A stretch of 64,000 bases of DNA from Gossypium raimondii (lineage: Eukaryota; Streptophyta; Magnoliopsida; Malvales; Malvaceae), in NCBI RefSeq assembly GCF_025698545.1, contig NC_068576.1, positions 54,098,390 to 54,162,389 on the forward strand, read 5' to 3'. Positions within the stretch are counted from its first letter, which is position 1. Each line of letters opens with the position of its first letter. Under the pieces are notes generated by a model, which did no database searches, was not told where the DNA came from, and saw nothing but the letters and a program-made list of their open reading frames with translations. The translations under genes were made by a program, and so were the position numbers. Of this stretch, positions 25,262 through 38,651 are shown piece after piece.

Positions 25262-28200
25262 CTAATTGACAATCTCAAACAATGTTACGGCAGCGAAGAC
25301 AAGAAAGAGAGTACCGCCGATGTAGGCAATGGTCTGCACAAGAACGAAAGAAAAACTCTCAGTTCCCTTTGATGGATGAAAATGTGCACATAGAAAAAAT
25401 AAATATGCTTCACTGCTTAGGCAAGGAAGATGCCCCCAACAGCACACAATCCGCCCAGCCTTATTCCAAACTGATGTTTAGTTATATGGATGTTTCGTCT
25501 GTTATGGCCTGAACAGGGACCAACCAATGCACCTTTAAAGATGCAAATACCATTTATACCATTGTGATGCAGAGTTTACGTTCTTGGACTAGACGATTTA
25601 AACCGAAAAATAAACCGATCAGCAAGATAATATGGTTATAGCAACAATTTGCCATTTAGACCTGATGAGGAAAGGAACCAGACAAGGTGGAAATGCTGAT
25701 AACATAAGTTTGGAATCACTCTAAACTCGACGATGATTGTTCTATGTCCATGCAGAATACCCTTATGCATTGAACTTTCCACAATATTCTTAACTGCTAG
25801 GAAGATTCAATTTTTATGCATAAGAATAAAATTGTAAGATCAGTTTAGTGATTTTTGTGATTCCATAGTGCTAAATTGCAATACAAGAGGAATCTGTGGA
25901 AAACCAAATCTGAACAAGAAATACCACATGATGTATTCTGATGAACAGATGAAGAAGGCTTGAAGTTCAAATTTTACCTTCTCTGATAAGAATGTTCCCA
26001 GTAAAGATCCTCCCAAAACAGCAACCTGTAGAAAGAATTTGAAAGTCGATCAGGTCTTTCCGTTTCTGTACGGAATTCTTAAAAAGAAAAAAGTGGAAAT
26101 TTTAATTGGATTAAGGGCCCTGATAACTGAAGTCCATTAGTTACTCAGTTGAGTAATCTAAAGCAATTTTGACTTCGCATATTTATATTTTGCAATTGCA
26201 GTTCACGCATTAGAAAAATATTTCTAGCAGTAGGACTATCAAATATAATAGTAGCCTGTGAAATATGGCTGCAAAGAAAGACTACTTTTGTGTTTATTCT
26301 TTTATGCTCAAGTATTAGTTACCAGAGTAGCAACACCATGACCAGCCAGTGCGCCTGCAATGACTCCGAGAGGAGAAGATGCTGCCGCTAGTGCTGCATG
26401 AAAAGAAGAGACATAAATACTTCATACAGAGGCAGCCTTTCCAGGTAGAATGAATGCAAAGACTTGACTTTGGTTTGAGAAATTCACCAGATAAAACTTA
26501 TTGTGGTTAGATAATAATCCTCACTGAAAACTCTAAACATCTCAACATCAAATTTATTGCTTCTACATTACTTTTTTCCATCTGTTAAAGTAATCAATTT
26601 GTATTTTTTTTCTGATGATTATTTACACTGAAGATGTGCATCCACCTTTAGATATATGATGTAAAGTAGAAGCACAGAAATTGTTTTCGGCAGTAAAACA
26701 GATCCACTAAGTCCACCTACTTTCTTTTGATCTAAACAATTCATTCTGGATTAACAAATCATGAACTCAGCCTTCCTAAGATACTTATAACATATAAATG
26801 TTCTGTTGTTGTTAATTGTTAAGCATGTATAACTAGAGACTAGTGATCCCTGATTAATTGAAGATATGATATAAATGTACAGAATCCTTGCACTGACCAA
26901 TTGTGGAAAAGAATGATTTATCACCCCACTCAGCAACGAAAACCAAGAAGAAAGTGCTAATAACAGTGTTGGCAGCAGCAAAGATTCCAGCTCCATTTCC
27001 TGAAAATTCTGAAACTGCTAATTCTGCCTGTTTGATACCACAAGTTGTGAAACTGATTTAAGAACTCTCTATATATATACATACATATGTATCTTAAGAC
27101 ATCATATAAAGAAATGGTGAATTGACCTCCTTTTGTTCATCTTCTGCTTTTTGATTATCACTTGAAGCAGCATCAAGCAATGTTGAAACTCCAAAGTATA
27201 CCTGCAATTTTTTAAAGTAGCTTACACTTCTGAGCCTATGATGTGCTTTCCCATCTTTACCTGGCAAATAAAGCCTAATCTAAATGTTGGAGGAAAATAT
27301 ACCAGAAGGAAAACAGCAGCAATATCGTCAATAGGCAGATCAGCCCCACCAAAACTGGCCATTAATAGTATTATGTTAGAGGAAAGAAATAACAACAACA
27401 ACAACAACATTTAAACCAACCGGTCTAAGGATCATAATAAGACAACTGCTTGACCGAAGATAGTTGTTTAGAAGCGTAATGATAAAAGATTTCAGCATAA
27501 CGGACAATAGCTACTCTTCCTTTGATTTAAGTTTACATTGCAAATTTTCGAGGTGAAACTGATCAGAAAAGGTCGCGAGATTATACATTTAGTGGTTTGC
27601 AATATGCATTCCATGATCTACATAATGTCATTGGATTATAGTCTTTTTTCTGCCCAGGTTTATAATAGACGTAAATCTCAAGGGAAAAACCTGAACGGAA
27701 GGATTTCGTCGACATAGTGGAAAGTTCTTCCGAGAACAACAGATATGATTGTCATTGCCCTGTACATGATAGATTAGCACTTTGTTATTTGAAACGACAT
27801 TCCTGTCTTTTTTGGGAGAAGCACACACCTATGAGCAATCTCATTTAATGAAATTAAAAATGCAAAGGACTTCTAAATCACCATGCATGGGCAGAACAAC
27901 GTACGCAAGTGCTCCAAAAGTCCCAGTGAAAGTTACAACAGCAGAATTTCTAGCAGCTAAAAGTGCCTGCATATAAAACATCCAAATCAAGGTGCACTCA
28001 ACAGTCTATGTATAAGTACTAATGGAAAAGAAAATGGTTAAAAATTTGAAAAATAATGCATCCTCTGTTAACACTGAAAAAAGATTAACAACCTAGTATC
28101 TATCCAGCCAAAAATAAGAAGGGTAAACTATCAAAATAGTCACTTTTGTTTACCTCATATTACATTTTAGTCACTTATGTTTGAAATGTGAAAAAATATG

Positions 28201-29868
28201 AGGACCAATTGTATAATTTAACTTAAAATTTTTGTTTGAAATGATGATTTAACGTGCCACATCAGCTTACCATTACACCGTTAACGGCTCAGTGACTAAA
28301 ATGTTACAACATGTTAACATAAGTGAAATAAAAGTAGCTATTTTGGTAGTTTACCAAATAAGAATGGTGAACGACACAGGGTTTAAGTTATCTGAATACA
28401 GATAAGATACAAAACTAATGATTGTGAGAAATAGAATAGAATATAAAGAAAAGGCAATTGACAAATTCTTTCTGGTCACAAATGAAATATTACTACAAGG
28501 ATTCAGTCTTACCGCAATGAAAAAGGTTTTGTCTCCCAGTTCTGAGAAAAATATCAGCAAGAATGCCTGAAATAAAAGAAAATGATTCAATTACGATAGT
28601 TCAAGGCGTCCGGTCAAGCGTGCAAAAACCAAAGGAGTGGCAATGACACAAAAATCACAATAGTCATATACCCAGATGGAAAATATCAGTCCTCTAAACA
28701 TTAAACTCTAGAAAACAATGGAGTTTATTAAGTTCTAATCAGTTAACAGAAGAGTTTGACAAAAGCTGAATTACTATGCATAGGCCTCAATATAAATGAT
28801 AAAAGCAACAAATATAAAAGTTACAGGGAGATTTTCCTAACTGAAGCAAAACCTGTGCTAATATCACCAAGGTCTCCTACGTAAGGAATTGACTGCAACC
28901 CACTAGCAATATCTGAAACAGCAACTGCTGGTTGTAAGTCATGAAATGTCAGCAATCCAAAAAGAGCCATAAACTTTAGTGCATTGTTGAACAATGTAGT
29001 TGAAACAGCCAAATTTGCAGCTATATAGTTTTCCTTTCTCAAGTTATTGTTTACAGGTGCATGATCTGAAACACAACAATCCTCTGATTTGTGCCCCAAT
29101 GCTATAGTCTCTCCCCTTTTCTTGCAATCAACATACTTACGCTCCTGGTAAAAAACGAAGCACTCAGATAAATACATATAAACAACTTATAAGCCAAGAC
29201 AAGAACTCCTATATTTCAACCAAAATGACACAGAAATGCCATGTAAAAGAAAGTATTTCAAAAATAAAAATGTGATGGGTTAGTAAGCAAACATTGGCTG
29301 CTAAAAACATAAAAATTGATACAACTATAAGGAGAACAAGCATCCAATAGATAAAAGGCAGGATAGGGGTTTTAAATCACAACATGAAAGAAATTCTGAT
29401 TTTTTTCCATCGAAGGCATAATATTGTCAAACTCCTCATTCTACCCTTCCAAACAAAAGCATCATAAAAGCACTTTACTTTTTAAACCAGTCTAAATATT
29501 TGTTAAAATTCAATGAAATCAAGAAGGAAAGAAACTTTACTAAGCAATGCTGACGTTCAACTACCTTTTGCAGAAGACCTCCAAACCACCCCTCGCATCT
29601 GTACCACCTGTAGCTAGGCATGGTTCAAAAGAAGAAGAAAAAAAAGCTCTAAAGCAATGACCCTTAAATGGGTCGAAAAGAAAAGGAAAGACTACCTGGA
29701 GAAAAGAAGGCTATGGTGGCGAGAAGAGAGGTTTGGATATTGCTTCTTGGAGAGAGAATTAACATTGAAAGAAAGGAAATGAGAGGTGAAAGAGTTGGGA
29801 GGTTTAGGAGATGGAGGCAAGAGTGAATGAAGAACCAAGCCGCTGTCCCTGAGCGTTATGCCTTTCAT
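25262..29868 (-). CDS. PAM71: Chloroplast GDT1-family (UPF0016) cation transporter, PAM71-like, 12 exons, 385 aa
   Basis: Exons (minus): 29868–29696, 29613–29565, 29144–28842, 28566–28513, 27966–27905, 27759–27691, 27354–27303, 27201–27127, 27027–26898, 26393–26323, 26025–25978, 25333–25262; 1158 nt in frame. The first ~75 residues are Ser/basic-rich, as in a plastid transit peptide. Two homologous halves of three membrane segments each carry the family motif E-x-G-D-K-S/T: ELGDKT (184–189) and EWGDKS (312–317). The loop between them has KAEDEQKEAEL. The end is FLVFAAVTLFEIVN. Known family role: Mn2+ (and Ca2+) transport; PAM71/CCHA1 is in the thylakoid and supplies the photosystem II manganese cluster, while its relative CMT1 is in the envelope. 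I favour PAM71 from the sequence and synteny. A further in-frame ATG at 29937 is possible. One intron carries a MITE. Confidence 0.93.
28121..28355. mobile_element. Mutator-type MITE in an intron of the PAM71-like gene
   Basis: Inverted ends GGGTAAACTATCAAAATAG and (reverse complement) GGTAAACTACCAAAATAG, 235 bases, non-coding. Flanked by a perfect 9-base duplication AAATAAGAA at 28112–28120 and 28356–28364, the target-site length of Mutator-like elements. It lies inside the intron 27967–28512 and does not touch the splice sites. Confidence 0.85.
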
Positions 29869-29937
29869 TCTCTCGGGCAAGCAGCTCTCTCTCTCTGCTT
29901 CAGTCTGTGTTGAACTTGTGGTTCTCGTTATGGCCAC

Positions 29938-30842
29938 TAATGTCCATTGATATAGTAATCTTGGAGATGGATAAAATAGGAGAATAGCGCCAATACAAAT
30001 TCAGCAGTTATCGTCGTTGCAATTTGCATGTTTAAAGCTAAAACTTGGGCTTTAATCTTGGGTCCTTTCCAGATTTCTTGTTGCTTTGATCACTGAACCA
30101 ATAACCATGGGCTTTTATAATGCTCAAAGAACTTATGGGTTCACCCTAAACCCAAGTATGGTTTAATAATCTTTATGATTCCTATTTAATTAAATTATGT
30201 TTGTTTAAAATAATATTTTAATATTTGGAGTAATAGTAATTTTATAAAAATAAATAATAGAGACCAAGACATAATGAACTTGTTTATTGTCTGAAATTTT
30301 ATTTTGATTATCATTTTATATATTTTGAAATAATTTATACAATTATTTAAGTATTTTATTGAGTTGATGTCATCTTTAATTAGGTCACAAATTCAATTAT
30401 GAAATTATTAAAATTATTTTAAATTATAATTAATATTATTATAATGTCACTTTTATCTTTTCATATTTTTATATCATCTTTAAATTAAAAAATAAAAAGC
30501 AAATATGTGTTCAATAATATTAAATACAATTTTGTTATCACTCCACTTATATTCATTATTACAAAATATTTTCTTTCCATGCCACAATTTTATTTTATTT
30601 AAAAGTGTTTATTATTGATTGTTTTATTACTTAAATACAGTTAAAATGATATACTCAATAAAAGAAAATGATTACATCTTTAAAACCTCAAAGTTCATCG
30701 AGATTGCAAATTATTTGGTACCATGCACACACTTACATACATGCATGCATATATACATATATAAGTATACAAAGCATGCACAAATTATATCCAAATACAT
30801 CAAACAATAAAAAGACCATGGCTAAGCAAGTCTGCATATAGT
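29938..30842. other. Spacer between PAM71-like and dirigent genes, with a dispersed repeat
   Basis: No gene seen. 30345–30600 (GAGTTGATGTCATC … TCAATTATGAAATTATT … CACTTTTATCTTTTC) matches 57985–58215 (CACCAACTCGATTATAAAATTATT … TTTTGTTTTTCCATGC) and, on the opposite strand, 63840–64000. All three are copies of one AT-rich repeat of unknown class. Short ATAC/CATG-rich runs lie at 30730–30780. Confidence 0.5.
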
Positions 30843-31478
<636 letters not shown>

Positions 31479-31492
31479 CTATGCTTTCCTAG

Positions 31493-31738
31493 AGAATGAT
31501 TGCGCAAGCAATGACAATCCTGCTTCTCCTATTTGAGCGCAAGCCCATATCAGTCCCATTTGCAATAATGGAAAGTAATCGTGGTCATTTCAGATTAGTT
31601 CAGATTTGAATAAGGAAATGACAGTAGTAGTTAAGTAGAGCTGAATAGAAAGAGGAAATGATTGCAAGCAATGATTATCCTGCTTCTACTATTGGAGTGT
31701 AAGTTCATATCAGTGCAATTTGCAATAATGGAAAGTAA
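31493..31738. repeat. Duplicated block in the dirigent promoter
   Basis: Two copies of about 85–90 bases, 31493–31584 and 31656–31738, share GCAAGCAATGA, ATCCTGCTTCT, CATATCAGT and TTTGCAATAATGGAAAGTAA in the same order. They are separated by about 70 unrelated bases. The block lies about 100–340 bases upstream of the dirigent start codon. Confidence 0.85.
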
Positions 31739-32603
31739 CTGATTTGGTTGCTCTCCAACTCCCATTAACATTTATTTAATCTTTCTTACGTCTCCTTTCT
31801 AAAACATATTACGTACTATTATTTGCAATTTAACAACTCCTAGAGTCTTCTTCGATAAGTGAAATCCACTAAGTTTATTGTGCAAAACAACAACTATTAG
31901 TGTTCTTTCAACATTAAAAACCCACCAGTTATAGACTAATTGGGCTATTATACATCTTTAAAAGATGAAAGATTGGCATTCGATAAGTTTGGAATTCAAA
32001 CCCAACTCTCTTTGCTCTTTTCGACGAAAAAGAGCTAGGCTTTTATCCCTTGAGAAGATATGATGAATCAAACATAATGCGAGCCCGAAACGAAACTTAA
32101 GTCGAGACCTGTACTTAGATGGACTTAAATTGTAACACCCCTTACCCGTATCCAACACCGGAATAGGGTACGAGGCATTAATAAAACACATACACTTGTA
32201 AACGTATTTAACCGAGTTATTAAATTTCATCCAAACTAAAACTTTCAAAATAATTAACATGCTTCTATAACTTTTCACAATATATCCTCAAAATATTATA
32301 ATCATAATAATTAGGGCCTACGAGACCCGATACATACTCATGCAATTCAATGCTTCATTTCCATTCCATTCAATTCGCAATTTCTCATGCTCACAATTTA
32401 AATCATATCACTAGCAATTTCCATTTAATTCACGTACAACTCAATGACATTGAGTTCAACATTAATACATACTTACCATTTAACTCAACGTTTATCGATT
32501 ATACCATTCAATAACACATTTATGAAATTCTCAATTTTGCAATGAAAATGTCACTTTAAAATAACAACATCATCCTAATATAAATACACTACCACTTAAC
32601 CAT

Positions 32604-34931
32604 TGTAATACCCCGAAAATCTTTACAGTAAGATATTATCTTTGATATAATAAAATAAAAAAATAAAGCGTCAAAAAGGGGAAATTTTGGAGTTATGTCA
32701 ACATTGGGTCGTATATTATGACATATTAGTTCAAGAAAGGATTAAATCGTAAAAGTGAAAAAAGCTTTGTTGCCCAAGAGTAAATACTCAAAAATTAAGG
32801 GGTTAAAGTGTAAATATGAAAAGTTGAAGGACCAATGGTGTAAATATTTTAAGGGTGGAATGATATAGAAACTAAGAAAAATGGATGGATTAGGACCAAA
32901 TTGAAAAAGGTGAAGAAGTTTGAGGGACCAAATCACAATTTTACCAAATTAAGTGATGACTCAAGATGGAATTTTAAAAGATCATGGAGGGCAAAATGGT
33001 CAATTAGAAGAGAGAGAAATTTAGAAGATAATGATGATGTTGGAGATATTTTAGATTAAATAAATAAATATTAGTTTATTAATATTTTGATTTGATTTTT
33101 AAATGATATGTTATTATTTTATTATTTTAATATTTAGTATATATATATGTGGAAAGAAAGATGAGAAGGATCCAACCCACCATCTTTTCCATGCAATTCA
33201 CGTTAGAAGGTAAGAGAAGAAAGAAAGTTTTACTTTCTTTACAATTTAGTCCTTCCACCAAAAATTCATCATTTTATCTAGAAATCAAAAGAATTTCCAT
33301 ATCCATCAAGAGAGAAAGATAACAAGGAGACTATGGGAGTTAGAATATCAAGTTAGATTCAAAAATAGAAGCTGGAGGAGAGAAAATCAAGTTAAAGATT
33401 GAAATCAATATGACAAGGTAAGTACATCAAGATTTTAAAATATTTTTAAGTTTGATATTATTGAAAAAGCATGGAAATGATGTTAATGTAAAGTTTTTGT
33501 ATATATGGTCCTATGTTCTTGATATGTTCGTGAAGAGAAAATAAGAGAAAGTGATGAGAAATAGTGTAGAGAAAGAAAATAAGGGTGTTATAAACATGGT
33601 AATAAACATCTTGCACTAAAATGGTTTTGGACAGTAACAGTGGGCTCACTTTGAAAAATCACCATAAATTATGAAAATCGAATTAGAGTATGAATAAAAT
33701 ATGGAATTAAATATTATTGAGTCTAGTTTCTCATAAAAGAAACGGTGTAAGTAATGGAATTTTAAATTATGAGATATAATAAATTTTGTGAGACAAGGTC
33801 AGAATGAATTCGGGTTCCCCTGTTCTGAATTGGAAAAATAATTAAAAATTGTAAAAAAATAGTTATGGGTTAAAATTTATATGTTTAAAATCCTTAATGA
33901 GTCTATTTTCAAGAGAAACAAATGGAAACATCATCCGAATTCTGAACAAATAGATAATTAATTTTTAGTGAAGAAGGGTCGGAATTGTCAGACAGCAGAA
34001 CAAAGGTGACTTTAAAGAATAAACTGTACTTATTGGCTGAACCAAAAATTCTGAAAATTTTATGGTAAGAAGGTATGTGAGTCTAGTTTCAGGTAAAATT
34101 ATCGGATCCTAATTTGGAGTTCCGTAGCTCAAGATAAAAATAATTTAGTGGCTATGACTCAAATGGACAGCTTTGAATAAATTTACAAGTAAATTGTGAA
34201 ATCATAGATAATGTTACTTATAAGCATGTATTATAAATTAAGGATGTGGAATGGAGAGGAGGAGGAGGAAAATATATATATGAATATTCAGTTAGCATGG
34301 ATAACTTGCACGTTTTAGACTCAGGGACTAAATTGAATAAAAGTAAAACTTTAAGGGTAAATTTGTAAAAATGTCAAAAAGTGACCAAATTGCATGAAAT
34401 GAATTGTTTTATTATTTAAATTAGTAAATGGAATGAAATATTAATTTAGATCAAGATTGGGTGAAAATTTGAGAAAAATAGAAAACTTCCAAAATATCCA
34501 CAAATTTTAGTATTTACGCAATTTAGTCCAGTAGCTCGAATGAGCTATATTCGTAATAATTTTAATTGAAGTGAATGCTATTTAGTAATGAAAATTATAT
34601 GTGTGTATTATTATTGGAATTAAATTATTATTGGTAATATGTATAATTATTTGATACATTTAGTTGATTATCAGAAGCTAAATTGAGTTGGAAGCTTGTT
34701 GGAGATATATCACAGTATCCACTGGTTCTATCGGTAATTTTGGATGATTTGATTCTGGTTATAATGGCATGTATAAGTTAAATTGGTTAACGTTAGCTCA
34801 TTAATGTATTGATTTTGATTGGTTATAAATATTAATGCTAGATAAAAATGAAATGTCTGAAAATTAATTAGTAAACTCCGGTAATGCCTCGTACCCTATT
34901 TTGGTGTCGAATACGGGTAAAGGGTGTTACA
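32604..34931 (+). mobile_element. Inner solo LTR, nested in the outer one in opposite orientation
   Basis: A fossil. Starts TGTAATACCCCGAAAATC and ends CGGGTAAAGGGTGTTACA, 2328 bases, flanked by the 5-base duplication ACCAT at 32599–32603 and 34932–34936. Shared internal sequence shows it belongs to the same family as the outer LTR (for example, TTTATCTGGAGCTACAGAG on the outer matches the reverse complement of an inner segment near 34120). By nesting it is the younger insertion. Age cannot be read from LTR-to-LTR divergence because each is solo. Confidence 0.85.
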
Positions 34932-35056
34932 ACCATTTACTTTAATTCTTTTGGGCTCATTTGTCACTTACCATCCTTAATCAAATTAGGGAACGGTTAC
35001 GGAAAATTGAGTACTTCACTTCCACTTTGCCATAGTATAACTATGGTCTTACGTAT

Positions 35057-35220
35057 GATCACTTATCACTTGTCCCTGATCAGATAAGTGTAGCTAGGCT
35101 ACCACTTATCACTTTGTCACTTGATCAGATAAGTGTAGCTAAAGTTATCACTTATCACTTTGTCACTTGATCAGATAAGTGTAGCTAAAGCTATCACTTA
35201 TCACTTTGTCACTGATCAGA
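35057..35220. repeat. Minisatellite of about 46-bp units with internal palindromes
   Basis: About 3.5 copies of a unit reading GATCAGATAAGTGTAGCTA, then TATCACTTATCACTTTGTCACTT. Each unit contains CACTTATC and GATAAGTG, which are reverse complements, so both strands can form small hairpins. It lies inside the outer solo LTR. Confidence 0.85.
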
Positions 35221-37534
35221 AGTACTCAAATCCGGCGTTCCGCTCAATTTGATCATTTATTCGGTTTTCGCATTTTTATTTTATTCTCATTTCAAAATAA
35301 ATATATCTCATCATACATTATATAATTCATGAAATTAACATTTAATCATTAATTTTCAGCCATATGAACTTACCATTTCATTACCTTTCCACACTCGTTT
35401 CCTATGCACATCACACAAGATATAAATATATCATTCAACCATAGTTGCAAACTAGTACATTGAAACATAATTCTTTTTGGAAATAATCACATAATAAACC
35501 ATTTCACTAAAGATTTCATAATTTAAACCTTATCACCCCTTTCATGATCACAATATTTATTCATATATCAAACTTTCCAACATGTGTTAATTCAATACCC
35601 ATTCACGACATTACTTCATGCCAAATCATATACCAAAAATACAATACACACGTACTATAAACTTTATTTTCCCACATGAGCTTAAACCATGACCAATACT
35701 GCACAAATATATGCATCATTTCTATTTCATCGTTTATCAATTATAATTAAGCATATGACCAATTATACACAAATCATTCATATATTTTCCAATTTTTCCT
35801 CCTCCTCCTCTCCATTCCACATCATTAATGTGTATAACACACTTAAACAACACTAGCTATAATTTCACTATTCACTCACATGTATATTCAAAGTTGTTTA
35901 TCTGAGTCAGAGTCACTAAATTATTTTTATCTGGAGCTACAGAGTTCCAAATTAAGATCCGTTAATTTTTCCTGAAACTAGACTCACATACCTTCTTATC
36001 ATAAAATTTTAAGAATTTTTGGTTCAGCCAAATAGTATATTTTATTCTTTAAAGTTTCCCTTGTTTCGCTGTCTAATAGTTCCGACCACTCTTCACTAAA
36101 AATGAATTATCTAATTGTACAGAATTCGGATGATGTTTCCGTTTATTTCCTTTGAAAATAGACTCATTAAGGATTCTAATCACATAAAGTATAACTCATA
36201 ACTATTTTTCTTCAATTTTTGATGATTTTCCAAAGTCAGAACAGGGGAACCCAAAATCATTCTGACATTGTCTTACAAAATTTATTATATCTCATGATTT
36301 ACAATTCCATTGCTTACACCGTTTCTTCTATGAGAAACTAGACTCAATGAGCTTTAATTTCATATTTAATTCACTCTCTAATTCAATTCCCACAATTTTT
36401 GGTGATTTTTCAAAGTTATACTACTGCTACTGTCCAAAATTGCTTTAGTGCAAAATGTTGATTTCCTTTTTGCCCCAAATTTCACAATTTATACAATTCG
36501 GTCCTTTCTCAATTAACCCCTCAATTAATATAATTTTCTCAATTAATACTTTACCTAGACATTATAAGTTGTTTCAAAACTATTGAAATTAAGAATTTCC
36601 ACATATAACTCTATCTTCAAACTCTATTACTATTAGGTCCCAAACATTCACTTTCTATTCAATTCTTTCAATAAAATCAGCATATGAACAATTTAAAGCT
36701 CTAATTACATGCTAAATCATCATATACTTCCAGCATGTATTCATAGCAACTTTCAACTTCTTTCATAGAATCAAAAACTAATGAATACAATAAGTGGGTC
36801 TAGTTGTAAAAGTCACAAAAACACAAAAATTTTAAGAAATAATCAAGAATTGAACTTACCTGCAGTAAAAATAGGAAGAACCAGCTTAAGGAAACCCTTC
36901 TATGGTGTTTTTGCTGATGAGAATGCAGAAAAATAAAGAGAAATCTAGATAATTCCACTTTGGTCCTAACTTTATTAAGTAAATTTTGCAATATTCCAAT
37001 TTTGCCCTTAATTCTCCTTACTTTGTTGCTGATTTCATGACTTTGCCGTCCAGCCCAAATAGACATTGGGTCTATTTGCCTTTTAAGCCCTCTTCCTTTT
37101 ATCATTTAAGCTATTTAATCATTTCTCATAATTTTGCATTTGTTACAATTTAGTCCTTTTATTCAATTAATTATCGGAACTTTAAAATTTCTTAACGAAA
37201 CTTTAATACTAACTTTTTAACACTACATAAATATTTATAAAAATATTTATGGCTCGGTTTAAAATCCCCGAGGTCTCGATACCTCATTTTTTATTCTAAT
37301 TATTTTAATATTTATTTCTAGTGTACTATTCACTATTTCAAAAATTTTACTAACTTCACATTTAACTTATACTCACTAAATTAATAATATTTTCTACCCA
37401 TTTGTCGAATTTAGTGATCTCGAATCACCGTTCCGGCACCTCTGAAAATTCAAACCATTACATTTTTCCTCGTCGAATTTGTGGTCCCAAAACTACAATT
37501 CCCACTAGACCCAAAATCGGACTGTTACATAAAT

Positions 37535-37790
37535 CAGCAGTACTATATCAGACTTGTTGAAATCTGGCTTCCGTCGATGAGTTGACAATCTTGAGTTGGG
37601 CCGGATTGATTCCGTTCTCATTTGTTGGTATGTTCACTTTGCTAATAGCTAAGCTGGATTCCAACACCGACGAGCTATGGCTTTCTCAAGTGATTCCAGG
37701 TATGTTGCATTGGTCTGAAAATTTATATCATCCACATAAACCAGTCCCATGCATAGAATGCAGCTACGTAATCAAATGCCACTAAATCTC
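37535..37790. other. Unidentified stretch with exon-like composition
   Basis: Just right of the outer LTR, frames on both strands stay open for about 45–65 codons (plus-strand frame from 37582). GC content is higher than in the spacers. I do not recognise either translation, and no splice partners are evident. It may be a relic of a gene or of an older transposon. Confidence 0.25.
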
Positions 37791-37924
37791 CCACCGGCAG
37801 CAAAAGGACACCAAAAGCATGCTTGGTGGTATCACTGATCACCAGCTTTCAGCATAACTGAAAACAACATAGTTTCATTTTCTTTATCCTATTTGTGAGA
37901 AAGCTTATTGGAAATTATTTACCG

Positions 37925-38062
37925 ACAAGTGTTGAGGGCAATGGTAAGACACTCCTAGTGAGAAAACGCATGTTTGAACCTTAGTGATGACATTGTTGAG
38001 AAGGACAACACAAATCCCGAACATAGATTATAAAACAGACATGAAATATACCAAAAAAAAAA
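37925..38062 (+). mobile_element. tRNA-derived SINE candidate
   Basis: A box-A-like GGGCAATGGTAAGA and, about 30 bases on, a box-B-like TGTTTGAACCTTAG form a pol III promoter layout, followed by a body of about 70 bases and an A-run (38052–38062). The length (about 135 bases) fits plant SINEs. A related 3' half lies at 13150–13255. The target-site duplication was not resolved. Confidence 0.5.
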
Positions 38063-38651
38063 ACTTCATTTCCACCGAATTCAATCCTTTAGCATAGTTA
38101 ACAGTTCTACTACGTTTTCTTTAAATTCAAGAAGTTCCTCAAGCATTTTGCATTTCAGTGAGGCAAACTCAAATCCAGGTTGAAAAGTACTTCCATGTGC
38201 AATAAATTTTCTTTATGATGTACATTGTACATGAAAAGTTGCCAATTAGAAAGTATACATGCAAATGAATTCAAACAAAAAATAAATTCATTAAAACAAA
38301 ATTCAAAGAAAGGTTGATAATGATCATAAAACAACTGACAAAAGTAAGGATACAAAACAAGAATAGTTCTCACCAATCTCTAAATCAGCCAAACTCCTAG
38401 AGAAGGCAAATACTTGTCCAAAATCTAATGCCATGTTACTAAGAAACTCACCATACTAATCCTCTGATTACCATCGGCTTTGAAGTTTAGCATGATGAAC
38501 CAATTTCAATTGCAACAGGTGCTTCTCGAATGATATGGAATTGCTTTTTTCTCATATACTCCACACAGCCCTGTTTTCATAGTTGGAGGTTCCTCAACTT
38601 AATACCCAGTGAATATTAACAACAGCATAGACATCAAGGAAATCTACCCTG

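Larger units (their letters stand above)
32131..37529 (-). mobile_element. Outer solo LTR (probable Ty3/Gypsy), interrupted by a second solo LTR
   Basis: A fossil. The ends are TGTAACACCCCTTACCC and …CGGACTGTTACA, flanked by the 5-base duplication TAAAT at 32126–32130 and 37530–37534. The LTR runs on the minus strand and measures about 3.07 kb once the inner element and its duplication are subtracted. No internal coding region or second LTR is present, so it is what remains after recombination between LTRs. The family is inferred from the long LTR and the TGTAACACCCC-type terminus common in plant Gypsy elements. A short tandem array lies within it (35057–35220). Confidence 0.78.

Noticed and set aside
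37582-37785. A 67-codon frame next to the outer LTR
   Set aside because: Not recognisable as any family, with an equally open frame on the other strand; kept only as an unidentified stretch.
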